A stretch of 64,000 bases of DNA, from the NCBI GenBank assembly GCA_017506865.1, contig JAFCMP010000557.1, positions 372,001 to 436,000 of the forward strand, read 5' to 3'. A program made the position numbers and the translations under genes. The first letter of the stretch is position 1. Each line of letters begins with the position of its first letter. Below, piece by piece: positions 28,768 to 48,422 of this stretch. Under the pieces are notes generated by a model that saw only the letters and a list, made by a program, of their open reading frames with translations, ran no database searches and had not been told where the DNA came from. Source of the DNA: Tribonema minus. Taxonomy: Eukaryota > Sar > Xanthophyceae > Tribonematales > Tribonemataceae.

Positions 28768-29806
28768 GCCCCCTGCCGTTACTCTGGTGGTGTTGCTTTC
28801 TTTCCTCATTGACACCCCAGGAATCACAAGTGCACCTTAGCGGGTTAGGGTCAGGGGAAGGGTTAGGGTTGGGGTCAGCAGCGGATACCTTTCAATGCCC
28901 TCTCCACGTACATCGGCGCACCACCCCAGCTAGCAGTGCTGGATGTGTCAGCCTGCCAGCTGCTGGGACCGAAGAGGATGAGCAACTACTGGCAGAGCCT
29001 GATCTGGTTGTGTCAAACCCTAGCGTCTGCAGGAGGTGTGCTGACAAGGTTTTGGAAGTCCACTCAGGCACTTGGTAGGCACCGCATTGAGCGTATGTAA
29101 TAGGTAGACAGGGACACGCTGATGGGGTGTGGGGTTGTGGAGGTCTGCCGTTGTTGTTTCAATATATATTTTGTTTGACCACCAATGCAGCATGCGTCAA
29201 GTGCATGACAACACACCATGCGGCACGCAAGGCCCTGCTTCTGCCGTGTACCACTTGTATAAGCCTGGGGGATCTACCAGAAATTGACAATGTATTGTAC
29301 AAATTTCGTGCAATGCACGTGAACCTCACAACAACAACGACTTGCCTTGTCTCGCATTTACATGCACCAGCAGTGGGACGCCTACAAATGCCACATGCAT
29401 ATTTCCACTTGTGATGACAACATGTCCATGTGTATGACATGTCATGGCACCCAATACGCGCAGCCCCACGGTACCATGGCCTCAACACCAGCAAACTGCA
29501 ACTCATTGGCATGACCCTCTCACCCCATGTCAAAGCATCACTGTCCAGACATCACCTGAAGTAGGTGACAAGCTCATGAATGGTGCCAGTGTCAGCTCAC
29601 TAGTACAGCACCGGGTGCCAGTCGCTACCGGTATGGTGTCGATACTGCACATACTCTCATGCTCTATATCCTGCAGGGTTCGAAAAGCGGCCTCAGCAGC
29701 AGTACTGACATATGGGTGCCACCAACCGGCCACAGCGCACAAGAATGCGTGTGCAGAGGGACACCCATACAAAGCACACAAACATTGTCGCAGGTTGTGT
29801 GATTTA
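28768..29806. other. Convergent spacer, SnoaL-like / RUVBL2
   Basis: Telomere-like units with variants (gggttagggtcaggggaagggttagggttgggg) lie at 28841-28877. No coding sequence recognised. Confidence 0.6.
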
Positions 29807-38262
<8,456 letters not shown>

Positions 38263-39480
38263 GGTCGGTGAGCCTTGGCCGTGCAAAAGCTGTGGCAATG
38301 GGTTACCGGATGTTGATGCTTCAAAAGGCCTTCACCAAGTCCGCTGTGCGCTTCTTCTGCCTCAAGCAAGTCAACGGATCCAGATCCGTGGGTCACCAGA
38401 AATATCTTATTAAGCCCCGTTCGAAAAACGGTCATACTCGAGTCTACACGGAGGCCGCACACGGACGCCCATGCGCTCCGCAAAGAAGCAGAGGGTCAAG
38501 GGTGGAGAGTTTGTGTGGAATGCATCATGGGTTCAGGCTGACAAGCTGACTAAAAGGCCCCCAGAATGTGTAGGTCATATAGCTGACGCGCCTCAGAGCA
38601 TTTGCCCATGCATTTATGAACAAGATGCTGTTGGCCTGTCAGCACACAAGAAGAAGTCATTTACAATGACTGAACCTAATGCACAAGAGGCGTCAATCCG
38701 AACAAGCATCATTGTTTACCAACTGGGTAACACCATGGATTGCAGTTCCTTGAAGCAGATGTGACAAGTGCGCTTGGCCGCTGCTCGGTGACGGCATCAT
38801 CAACAGATGACAGCAACCATACTGTAGCAACACCATCAATTACACAGCAACACATGGCATCAACGCCAGAGACGATAAGCTGAGTGTATGTGCAATGCCA
38901 AGCGTCAATTATCGGTGTATGCTGTCTCTCTGTGCCTGTGGTGCGTCTATGATTTCTATGTATGCAGGAGCAAGTCAGAGCAGGGACGTATCTCCTGCGC
39001 TGCTGCCGTGTACGCCTTCTAGACACACATAGATACACATCGAGATCGCAAGCAGGAGCCGGGGAGCAGAGCGTCGCCGTGGCGACAACAGCCCGCAAAT
39101 CCGCTGCGGCCGACGCGCGAGTGACATGACTGCCAAAACTAAACGACGAATGGATGCACAGCCAGCGTGGGGTCAGCTGGTGTCACACTGTACTTGCGAC
39201 AGCCCGCCGTAGCCGCGCTGACTGAAGAAACGTGATGGAATGGTGCGAAGCTCCGCTGCTACGGGCGCGGTCCCCGCGCTCCCCCCACACACTGAGGAGC
39301 TCTATGATTTAATGGACCGCCTGACAGCTGCTGCGCACAGCTGCCACCGGTGCTTCGCCGTCACGAAAGCGCGCCGCCGCTCCGCGTCGCTTACTGTCCG
39401 TACGCGCCACAACGGTGCCGAAAAGGAATGCGTGAGGAGGCGCTCACAAGAGAGGCGCCGCGGCCCCACGGTGACTGCCG
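38263..39480. other. Upstream of RUVBL2; unassigned ORFs
   Basis: Contains the RUVBL2 promoter. On the + strand 38268-38766 carries open stretches in several frames (for example CKSCGNGL... near 38288 and KKQRVKGGEFVWNASW near 38477) that look coding-like but are broken and match nothing I recognise; a decayed gene or element is possible. Confidence 0.35.
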
Positions 39481-40533
39481 TTATACATACAGGAACACGT
39501 CCTGCAGCTGCGCGCCATTCTCGCCAAAGCGTATGCCGACCTCGTCGAGCGTCTTGGAGTCGTCGCACAGCAGCGCGCCGCCGCTGCTCAGCTGCAGGCA
39601 CGACGGCTCGATCGCAAACGCCTTGAGGTGCTCGTCCTGCGCCAGCAGCTGCTTCAGGTCGCGCACCGTGGCACCGCCGCACCCGCTGCAGCCGCCGCCG
39701 CAGCCACTGCCACCGACGGTGCACCCAGGCAGCGGCACGCGGTAGTTGACGGCCGCGCTGAACGTCTCCACGATGAGGCACCGCGGGGACCCGGGAATGG
39801 GCGGCGTAGGGGGGCGCCACGCGTGCCGCGTCGCCAGCAGCGACGGTATGTGGCCTGGCAGCGCTCCGCGAGAGCGCGGCGCGCGCACGGCGACGCGCTC
39901 GCCCGTGACGCTGGGTATGATGACTATCGGGTACAGGCCGCCGCCGCCGCGGCCGCGCGCAGAGGCGGCAGCGGCGGCGCGAACCTGGTGGTGCGCCACG
40001 CCCATGCACACGCCGTCGCAGAAGAAGGTGAGCGTCGCGGCGCGCGCGTTGAACAGCACGCCGACCACCGCACCCGCGGGCAGGCTGGCGCCGTACGCCT
40101 TGGTGACGGCGCCATGGCGCGCGCGGCCGGCGCAGTCAAAGGTCCAGGTGTGCGCGCGGTCAACGCAGCCGCTGTCGCCGCTGCTGCCGCCAAGGCCGCC
40201 GTCGGGCACTGCCGCCGCGCTGCAGACGCCGATCTCCAAGCGCAGCCCCGTGAAGTGCTGCAGTTCAACTTCCCAGTAGCAGCTGAGGCCATCGACGCGG
40301 TCACGGCCTGTGATGACGCCGCTGCCGGGGCGGCTGGCGCGGCTCAGCTTGCCGCGGTCGGTCTTGAGCAGGCCGGAGCTGACGCGTATGCGCATGCTGG
40401 GGCGGTGGGGCATGCAGTAGTCGTCGAGCAGTGTCTGTGTGCTTTTGCTCGCCAGAAGCAGGGACCCCGCATCCCGAAGAGAGAGCATCGCGAGGATGCT
40501 CCGCAACACCTGCAGAAATGTAGGTAGTGGCAT
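39481..40533 (-). CDS. F-box-like / SPRY / ubiquitin-like domain protein
   Basis: Single ORF of 350 residues. Residues ~5-40 (FLQVLRSILAMLSLRDAGSL) resemble an F-box-type helical start. The SPRY/B30.2 core follows: SCYWEVELQHFTGLRLEIGV, HTWTFDCAG, YGASLPAGAVVGVLFN, ATLTFFCDGVCMGVAHH and LYPIVIIPSV. The C-terminal ~90 residues look like a ubiquitin-like fold (LIVETFSAAVNYRVPLPG, VRDLKQLLAQDE, LSSGGALLCDDSKTLDEVGI). Such a combination suggests a substrate adaptor or ubiquitin-pathway protein. The start is the ATG at 40533; an acceptor (ttctgcag) at 40512 allows an upstream exon instead, but the ATG gives a better F-box-like start. GGC/GCC-rich coding without introns. Confidence 0.75.
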   Translation of the reverse strand: MPLPTFLQVLRSILAMLSLRDAGSLLLASKSTQTLLDDYCMPHRPSMRIRVSSGLLKTDRGKLSRASRPGSGVITGRDRVDGLSCYWEVELQHFTGLRLEIGVCSAAAVPDGGLGGSSGDSGCVDRAHTWTFDCAGRARHGAVTKAYGASLPAGAVVGVLFNARAATLTFFCDGVCMGVAHHQVRAAAAASARGRGGGGLYPIVIIPSVTGERVAVRAPRSRGALPGHIPSLLATRHAWRPPTPPIPGSPRCLIVETFSAAVNYRVPLPGCTVGGSGCGGGCSGCGGATVRDLKQLLAQDEHLKAFAIEPSCLQLSSGGALLCDDSKTLDEVGIRFGENGAQLQDVFLYV

Positions 40534-41200
40534 TGAGAAGGGTAAGAACGACGAATTCGTGTGGATACAGCGTGACAGTTTTTGTGCGTGATGCAGTTGT
40601 CAGGTGTACACAGATTATACATCAGCTACAGTTGCAGTTTGTGCAGATCTATCCACCCTTGACGACAGTCGGTGTGGACCGCAAGGAACGTTTGGCCGGC
40701 GAGCGGACCGAAATTTCGATGCAGGGTTGCCAACAAGACGAACACCATCGAGAGCTAGCTGCACATGCTCTAGCGACGGAAAGAGATGAGTTCGCTAGCA
40801 GCAGCTGGCTCTAGCGACGGAAAGAGATGAGTTCGCTAGCAGCAGCTGCTGTCGAAAAACCAAGGCGATAACCTGGCGGACAAAACTGATCAGGTCTACA
40901 AGCACAATCACGACCAGATGCGGCCCTGGATCGTGCAGCGGGCTCTCTGCTGAGGTACCGGAGCACTCTGCAAACATAAATTTGGATTCTTTAGCCACTT
41001 CAACCGCGGCTCTGCACAGGGCACACCGCACACCCGTACGCTTTCTGCTCCTTCCTTACGGCCCGAGAACTGCCACGAATGAGGTTCTCAAGTAGCGAGC
41101 TCAGCGGTGTGCTGCAAGACCTCAGAGCTACAACATTCAAGCAAACATACGCTTGTTGAACCCGCACACGCACCTCCTGTGGAAGTTCTGCCATGGTGTC
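40534..41200. other. Spacer with a short tandem repeat
   Basis: ctagcgacggaaagagatga...agcagctg occurs twice at 40770-40807 and 40811-40848 (41-bp period). No gene recognised. Confidence 0.6.
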
Positions 41201-42330
41201 GGGCTGCCTCTGCCAGCGGATGTGCCTCCAGCGCCTCAGATCCGTGCCACAGCTGCTGCCAGATGCTTTGGTCCCTCTTCGATCGCCGGTCAGGCTCGCA
41301 GCCATATGCTCCTCGCTGCGTTGCAATCCCATACCCAGCTGGTCTCTGCGCAGCGGGCATTGGCTGCTAAACCAGACTTCTTCCGGTGGTCGTTCTTCTG
41401 CAAGTGCACAAACAGAACAAAACGGCAACTGCAACTGCAAGTGTGAAGCGCGGTGGGCCAGACCTGTGGGTCGACATGTTATGCTCCACATGACAACGTG
41501 CAGGGGTATGTTTGCTTCACACTGATCATGTGACTGAAGTGTCGCGATGCAGTGTTTGGCAGGGACTATCCACGAGCCCAATACGCAGATGCATCAGAAG
41601 TAAGCATTGGAAACAGAGACACCTTATGCAAAACTTTCACAAGCAGCTGGGTGCACAGCTGGGGGGGGAGAGCTTGCAACAGGGCATGTGCCATGTCACG
41701 AGTGGTCAAATTACGGACTTGCAGTTCAATCAAGGCATCAACCATCACACCTACAACACTGCCGCTGGAGCTTTCACAAGCAGCTGGGTGCACAGCTGGC
41801 GTAAGAGGGCTTGCAACAGGGCACAGCTGGCGTAAGAGGGCTTGCAACAGGGCATGTGCCATGTCACTAGTGGTCAAATTACGGACTTGCAGTTCAATGC
41901 AAGGCATCGACCATCACACCCACACAACACTGCAGCTGGAGCTTTCACAAGCAGCTGGGTGCACAGCTGGCGTAAGAGGGCTTGCAACAGTGCTTTGTGC
42001 TATGTCTCTACATAGTGGGTATCTTTAGGGTTAGGGTTAGGAGTAGGGTTAGGGTTAGGGTAGCCCTAACCTAACCCTAACCCCCATCAAATTACGGACT
42101 TTTGCAGTTACATCCACAACACTGGTTTCACGAACAGCTAGGTGCACAGCTGGCGCAAGAGGGCTTGTAACAGTGCACGTGCCATGTCTCTGGCGGTACC
42201 AATTCAGGGATTTGCAGTGTAATGCAAGGCACCAACAATCACACCCACGACACTTTCACTGTGTTGCAAAGTTGTGATGTACTCTGTGAAGTCGCGCTAA
42301 GTAGTGGCGTGTATTACGAAGCATGTACAT
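41201..42330 (+). repeat. Segmental duplication, copy A (uninterrupted)
   Basis: ~1.13 kb nearly identical to 45416-46498 plus 48373-48422. It contains an open stretch of unknown family (ending in KPDFFRWSFFCKC...), then tandem units of a satellite-like sequence (aattacggacttgcagttcaat ... ctttcacaagcagctgggtgcacagctgg), then an inverted telomeric repeat, then more satellite. Copy A lacks the retrotransposon found in copy B and so is the empty site. It differs from copy B by a missing 24-bp segment near 41562 and an extra short unit near 41805-41840. Confidence 0.93.
42025..42085. repeat. Head-to-head telomeric repeat (copy A)
   Basis: TTAGGG units (with one ggagtaggg variant) run directly into CCCTAA units, forming a near-palindrome. 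This is the orientation expected at a fused pair of chromosome ends or a fold-back hairpin. Confidence 0.93.
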
Positions 42331-42951
42331 ATATCTGCGAGCTAAGGTCGCAGCAGGTCCCCTGGCCTTGCCTTGGAGAGCGAGAATCCAGGCCGCATGC
42401 ATGCGCGTACATATGTGCTGAGAAGCGACCAGAGTCTGTTGCCTTGTATTGTCTTCGACGGCGGGCGTCATGCTCAACTGAAACCCTAATCTAAGCAGGG
42501 CAAGCTGCGGTGAATGCTGCAGGGTGTAGACGGCAATGGTGTCGGGTGTGGAGGGCACGAGGTCATGACCTACGGTCAATGACAGTGACTGACAGGCAGA
42601 ATTTGATGTAGGTCATGCACCACTAGTGCCAAGTCAGCAAGCATGCAAGACCCAGATCATTGCAGTCAAGCACAGGCAGTGCAGCATTGTGGTTTGTAAC
42701 GAAGGACACAAGGTGTGTGAGAGCGTATGGCACAGCAGTGAGCAGGCCACAGCGGCACAATCATTGGTGCAAAGCATCTCGAGGCACACAATCATGCCAT
42801 GTACGCAAAATCATTGATGGCGGGGCAGAGACTGAGCCATCTGTTGCACTGCATTGGTATTGTCCAGCGTCGTCAAATGCCCTGCATAACCTACTTGTCC
42901 ACCAGGAAGACGATACACTTTCACCATGGGCAAATACATGCATATGCGTAC
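42331..42951. other. Accessory spacer
   Basis: No gene recognised. aaaccctaatctaag near 42480 is a weak telomere-like remnant. Confidence 0.5.
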
Positions 42952-43340
42952 TTTTTATTGATTCTCGCTCAGGGCGCGAAAAAGCCCAGATGATGGTATA
43001 ACTTGATGCTGCTGTACGGAATCTGCATGTCGTGTGACTTCTGAAAGTGTCTCAACGACAACCACTCAAACGCCGCCGCCGCCAAATGGCATCTCGGGAT
43101 CCTCCCCTACGTCCTCCTCCATGTGCCCCCCCCCCCTGGATTCTGCCATGTGTGTCATGACACGGCCAGAGTACGCCATGTGGAGCGCTGCCGACAGTGC
43201 CGAGCGTAAGCGCGCCAGGGCGATGCCCTTAAGAGCTTCAGGGCGCGCTCCTCCGGGCACTGACATCCTGCTGGCATACTCCGTCGCCACAGCCTCCAGC
43301 AGCTTCCGCCCCTGCTCCCCGATGCTGCCAAATGCGTACT
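42952..43340 (-). mobile_element. 5'-truncated RLE-type retrotransposon copy
   Basis: Minus-strand copy of the last ~390 bp of the 46499-48372 element: RKLLEAVATEYASRMSVPGG, ARLRSALSAALHMAYSG, the Gly-rich C-terminus and the gcgccctgagcgag terminus with A-rich tail. The C-terminal ORF is intact here. The 3' end abuts gtac. Confidence 0.9.
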
Positions 43341-43399
43341 ACTAGTAGCCAATCCAGACATGTGAGCTCGGACAGTTCAGGGGGACATGGTTCAAGGAC

Positions 43400-44560
43400 C
43401 ATATGATTCTCAACGTTGAAGACTCAGTCTGGTGGCATGACAGCACTGGATGTGCGTTGTCGGTAGGCATTGTATGGACCTATGCATTCGCTACCTGCAG
43501 GACGGACGAAAGAAGCATTGTTGTGCATAGCTTGCTGGCGCTCGTCATAGGTCTGCTGCGGCCAACCCTCACGACACACGTGGCAAGACTTGACTTCGTA
43601 GGAATACAAACGATCACAGAACTCCTTTGCCAACCCTAGAACATGAGGACTCTCGAGCAAATCCATCCGGTGATCCTCCCGTAGCTGATTGCCCATGTGG
43701 CAACTGCACATGTGCAATTTGAGGCTCCGCATGTGATGAAGCACCACGACCGAATGCGGCCTTGGGTGAGGAATTCACTGATGAAATCATGGCATCTATG
43801 TTGCAACGACTTGCAATGGTTGCAGCTCTTTGATTGGATTGCCTCCCGCGTTCAGCCGCCACCCTCTGTGGGCGTTGGTTTAGAGAAGCATTGTTGTCTC
43901 TACGAGCAGCCGTACTGGCACGATCCGCCGTAAGTCGCTGCTCACGTTGTTGAGGTGTCTCTCGCGCACGAGCATCAGACTGCCTAGCACGATGCGCAAC
44001 GCGACGTTGCTCACGCTGCTCTGGTGTCTCTCGTGCAGACCGCCTACATGGCACGGTCAACAGCAAGCCATTGCTCACGCTGCTCTGGAGTTTCTCTGGC
44101 ACGATCAAATAGTCGCATCGATGAACACTCCACTCACCGCGCTAAAAATACGTCCAAATCATGCGGCCGCAAGGAGGCGCCCCTATCGCAGTTGTCCACG
44201 ACATAGCCACTCTTTCACCTCTGCGTTTGCGACCTTGCTGCTCTAATGTGACGGCCCATAAAGCGCTGCTGATGCTCTCTGCGGCTGCTGTTACTGCTGC
44301 TTGTCGTCGACCGCCTCGCTCGCTTTCAGGCGTGGCTTCGAAGTTCAACCCCCCAGACTTGAACTTTGTTCACTCCCGCAAAGGTAGAAGGCGTGCGCCC
44401 GGCTCAGCGCTCCTGAGTAAAGATCTAGCAGCTTCGCAGCCATGGCGACGATGTCTCCATCGTGCCGTCGCAGTTTGTTTCCTGTGTGTTTCCTCTCAGC
44501 GTTGCGAAGTAAGGCGCGCTGCTGGCGCTCCTGCACTAGCTACACTTGCAGCCATGGTGG
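43400..44560 (-). mobile_element. Helitron/PIF1-type transposon remnant
   Basis: Minus-strand open stretches contain repeated RETPEQREQR and RETPQQREQR blocks, the kind of Arg/Glu-rich repeat seen at the N-terminus of Helitron-associated helicase proteins, followed in a shifted frame by LAKEFCDRLYSYEV-x3-C-x2-C, like the Cys-containing domain after these repeats. Upstream (44150-44540) similar but frame-broken Gln/Arg-rich pieces extend it. No helicase or Rep motif is present; the downstream side ends close to the retrotransposon at 42952-43340. Assignment rests on motif style only. Confidence 0.45.
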
Positions 44561-45415
44561 TGCCAGCTGTGACCCTCCCGCCCAGTCTCGTGCCATGCGA
44601 GCTGCATTTGAACGGCAACCTTGGGTATGTCTAGCGACGCTTCACTGCACCTGCCAAGCGAAGCTTCACTGCCTCCCTTTGCCTGGCGCGACCCATCTCG
44701 CTTCAGAAACCAGTGACCGACCGCATGCCATGGCACACCTTTCGGCGGTCGCTACTAGCGTTCAGCTGGCTGCGGAGCGAGTGTGCTGCCGCACATAGCG
44801 TTGTGTCCTGTGGTCGACGAGGTATTGCGCTATCTTGGAGGCAAGAAGCAGCAGTGCCAAGAATCAGGGAGAATGGAGGAGGTAAAAATATGCAGAGAGC
44901 ACTGGAGTAATTGAAGTGGGCCTCAGCATGATCCCTTAAGGCTGCCATACTAGGCACCACTGTGCAGGTATGCATAAGGTCCGGTTGGGCTTCATTGCAT
45001 CGTCGGTGTATGGCATGGCAGACACATGCATACTACAGTATCATGGGCAGCAGCTTGAGCAGCACGTACGTGTACTACAATTGTGCGGCACTAGGCATTC
45101 TGTCAATGAGAGTTTACGAAGCACTGGACTGTCGTGTTTTCTACACTGGGTAGAGTAAACACTTCTTCCCGCAAGACTACTGTAACAAGTGAAACCTACT
45201 ACTGTAGTCTACTAGCCTAGTAGTACCTTCAGTTAGTTGCAGAATGATCATCCATTGAATAGTAGTACCTGAAGTTGGTTGCAGGATCATCATCTATTGA
45301 AATAGTAAGTTCAAAGTATTACCCAGCCTACATCAGAGCAAGATTAACCGGAGGTTACGAGCCTGCAACTGAACATAGCAATAGCAGCATAGCCATAGCC
45401 ATAGGCTTTGCCTAC
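44560..45415. other. Accessory spacer with a short tandem repeat
   Basis: agtagtaccttcagttagttgcagaatgatcatc and agtagtacctgaagttggttgcaggatcatcatc (about 45220 and 45262) form a ~45-bp tandem pair. No gene recognised. Confidence 0.55.
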
Positions 45416-46232
45416 GGGCTGCCTCTGCCAGCGGATGTGCCTCCAGCGCCTCAGATCCGTGCCACAGCTGCTGCCAGATGCTTCGGTCCCTCTTCGATCG
45501 CCGGTCAGGCTCGCAGCCATATGCTCCTCGCTGCGTTGCACTCCCATACCCAGCTGGTCTCTGCGCAGCGGGCATTGGCTGCTAAACCAGACTTCTTCCG
45601 GTGGTCGTTCTTCTGCAAGTGCACAAACAGAACAAAACGGCAACTGCAACTGCAAGTGTGAAGCGCGGTGGGCCAGACCTGTGGGTCGACATGTTATGCT
45701 CCACATGACAACGTGCAGGGGTATGTTTGCTTCACACTGATCATGTGACTGAAGTGTCGCGATGCAGTGTTTGGCCATGGTTTTGCAGTGCAAAGTGGCA
45801 GGGACTATCCACGAGCCCAATACGCAGATGCATCAGAAGTAAGCATTGGAAACAGAGACACCTTATGCAAAACTTTCACAAGCAGCTGGGTGCACAGCTG
45901 GGGGGGGAGAGCTTGCAACAGGGCATGTGCCATGTCACGAGTGGTCAAATTACGGACTTGCAGTTCAATCAAGGCATCAACCATCACACCTACAACACTG
46001 CCGCTGGAGCTTTCACAAGCAGCTGGGTGCACAGCTGGCGTAAGAGGGCTTGCAACAGGGCATGTGCCATGTCACTAGTGGTCAAATTACGGACTTGCAG
46101 TTCAATGCAAGGCATCAACCACCACACCCACACAACACTGCAGCTGGAGCTTTCACAAGCAGCTGGGTGCACAGCTGGCGTAAGAGGGCTTGCAACAGTG
46201 CATTGTGCTATGTCTCTACATAGTGGGTATCT

Positions 46233-46293
46233 TTAGGGTTAGGGTTAGGAGTAGGGTTGGGGTTAGGGTATCCCTAACCTAACCCTAACCCCC
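46233..46293. repeat. Head-to-head telomeric repeat (copy B)
   Basis: Same arrangement as in copy A with one substitution (gggttgggg) and tatccctaa at the centre. Confidence 0.92.
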
Positions 46294-46498
46294 ATCAAAT
46301 TACGGACTTTTGCAGTTACACCCACAACACTGGTTTCACGAACAGCTAGGTGCACAGCTGGCGCAAGAGGGCTTGTAACAGTGCACGTGCCATGTCTCTG
46401 GCGGTACCAATTCAGGGATTTGCAGTGTAATGCAAGGCACCAACCATCACACCCACGACACTTTCACTGTGTTGCAAAGTTGTGATGTACTTTGTGAG

Positions 46499-48372
46499 GC
46501 GCGACCGCTCCGGCAGCGGCAACTGCATCAGCGGCTGGCCGCGCTTATGGCGCAGCCATTCCGGCAACACACGACGCAGCTGCCGCTGGATCAGGGGCCG
46601 CGGCGGCAGCACAGGCGGCACCAGCGGCAGCAGCAGCAGCGGCGGCGCACGGCGCAACTACTCCGGCGGCAGCAGCAGCGGCGGCAGCAGCAGCTGCTCC
46701 AGCATCAGAGGCTGCTGCAGCAGCGGCAGCACATGTTGCACCTCAAGTGGCCTCGGCGGCATCACTAACTGCAGCATCAACAGCAGCGGCTGCGGGCATA
46801 GGCAACACAGCTGCTACAGGCCCTACTAGCCTAAGGGCTGCTGCAGCACCTGCAACAGGAGCAGCGTCGGCAGGCGGCGCCGCAACCGTGCCGGCTGCGA
46901 CAGCGGCAATGGCGGTGGCAGCGGCCAATGCGGCAGGTGTTGCACCAACACCTGCGGCAGCAGCAACACCACTGGCAGCAGCAGCAACGGCAGGCGGCGC
47001 AGCTGCAGCACCAGCGCACGCAGCAGCGGCAGCCGTCAATGCAGGCGCTGCGCGTTCCACACCAGCAATGCTACAAGGCGCAGCAGCAGCAGAGGTGGCG
47101 CGCCTGCCCCTCATGCGGACGATCGCCACAGCTGCCACATCTCTACGTGCAGCAACAGGTGACAAGCTGGAACATATACTGCCACCAGCGCTACCGCCAC
47201 TGCAGCAGCAACCACCTACGCAGCAGCCGCTGCTGCGGCCGACAGCAGGTGGTGGCACTGGTGCGGATGCTGCTTGCGTACACCCTTCACCAGTGCTCTG
47301 CAGTTGCAGTGTAGCCTGAAGCGCCCCAATCAGAGTGCGCTTGCAGATGCCGTCGCTACCGAGCTTGCAGATAAGGTGGAGGCGGACCTGCAACAGCTGC
47401 CGCAGGGCACGCAACGCACGCAAGCACTTGCTCGATTCCGGTCGCAGCGCCACATGCACTCGATCGGCATGGCATTCCTCAACGAGCCCATGTACTCCAC
47501 AACGGCTTCGTTCGATGGCCTATCCTGGCAGCTGGCCGTCAAACGCGCAATCGGAGTAGAGGAGCAGACGGCAGGCTGCAAGCTGTGCGGGAAGTCGCCG
47601 GGCGGCACCCTGCATGCACGGCTGTGTCAAGCGCCACGCGTCAAGGCGCACACACCATCGTCCACAATAGCTTCAAGAGGGCCACGCAGCGCATCCTGCG
47701 GCAATACCTCAAAACGGGACTGGTGGACGAGGACTACACGCCGTTTCTGGGGTCCGCCGGGCCGCCGGGGAGTCGCAGGATGGACATCGTGCTGCCTGCC
47801 GACGCCTTCCCGGTGACCGGCTACGACGACCCGACACGCCACCTACCGCTCATGGTGGACGTTACCTGCTTCGAGGCACAGGTGGTGTCGCGGGCGGCGA
47901 AGACTGCAGCAGACCCCGAGCGATGCTGCCGCGACCAAGAGGCCGCCAAGACTACCCACTATTCTGGTCATTATGATCAGAATTGCTACAAACTTGCCAC
48001 TTTGGCAATAGGGTCATGGGGCGGAAGCTGCTGGAGGCTGTGGCGACGGAGTATGCCAGCAGGATGTCAGTGCCCGGAGGAGCGCGCACTCAAGCTCTTA
48101 AGGGCATCGCCCTGGCGCGCTTACGCTCGGCACTGTCGGCAGCGCTCCACATGGCGTACTCTGGCCGTGTCATGACACACATGGCAGAATCCAGGGGGGG
48201 GGGGCACATGGAGGAGGACGTAGGGGAGGACCCCGAGATGCCATTTGGCGGCGGCGGCGTTTGAGTGGTTGTCGTTGCGACACTTTCAGACTGTCATACG
48301 ACATGTAGATTCCTTACAGCTAGATGCCAATCATCTGGGCTTTTTCGCGCCCTGAGCGAGAATTAATAAAAA
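46499..48372 (+). mobile_element. RLE-type non-LTR retrotransposon, 5'-truncated, with target-site duplication
   Basis: Boundaries come from the empty site in copy A. Left flank gtactttgtgag and right flank gtactctctgtgaag are both versions of the single gtactctgtgaag in copy A, indicating a ~12-14 bp duplication. The interior starts with a GCN-repeat region coding for Ala/Gln/Gly-rich sequence (46500-47270), then a CCHC-like finger C-K-L-C-x8-H-x3-C (about 47579-47628), an R-x-M-D-I ... LMVDVTC block like the PD-(D/E)xK restriction-like endonuclease of R2/CRE/NeSL-type elements, and a helical C-terminus ending before 48264. At least two frame changes (about 47640 and 48010) break the ORF. 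No reverse transcriptase remains. The 3' end is gcgccctgagcgag plus A/T-rich tail. Confidence 0.82.
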
Positions 48373-48422
48373 GTACTCTCTGTGAAGTCGCGCTAAGTAG
48401 TGGCGTGTATTACGAAGTATGT

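Larger units (their letters stand above)
45416..48422 (+). repeat. Segmental duplication, copy B (interrupted by retrotransposon)
   Basis: 45416-46498 matches copy A from 41201, and homology resumes at 48373 (gtactctctgtgaagtcgcgctaag...) where copy A continues uninterrupted at about 42280. The 1.87 kb in between is a retrotransposon. The inverted telomere array is at 46233-46293. Confidence 0.93.

Noticed and set aside
41000..41581. 193-residue minus ORF in the duplicated block
   Set aside because: Competing open frames on the other strand, no motif, and frames only partly shared with the other copy; left unassigned.
46500..47320. Stand-alone Ala-rich protein gene
   Set aside because: GCN repeat region inside the retrotransposon insert, open in several frames.
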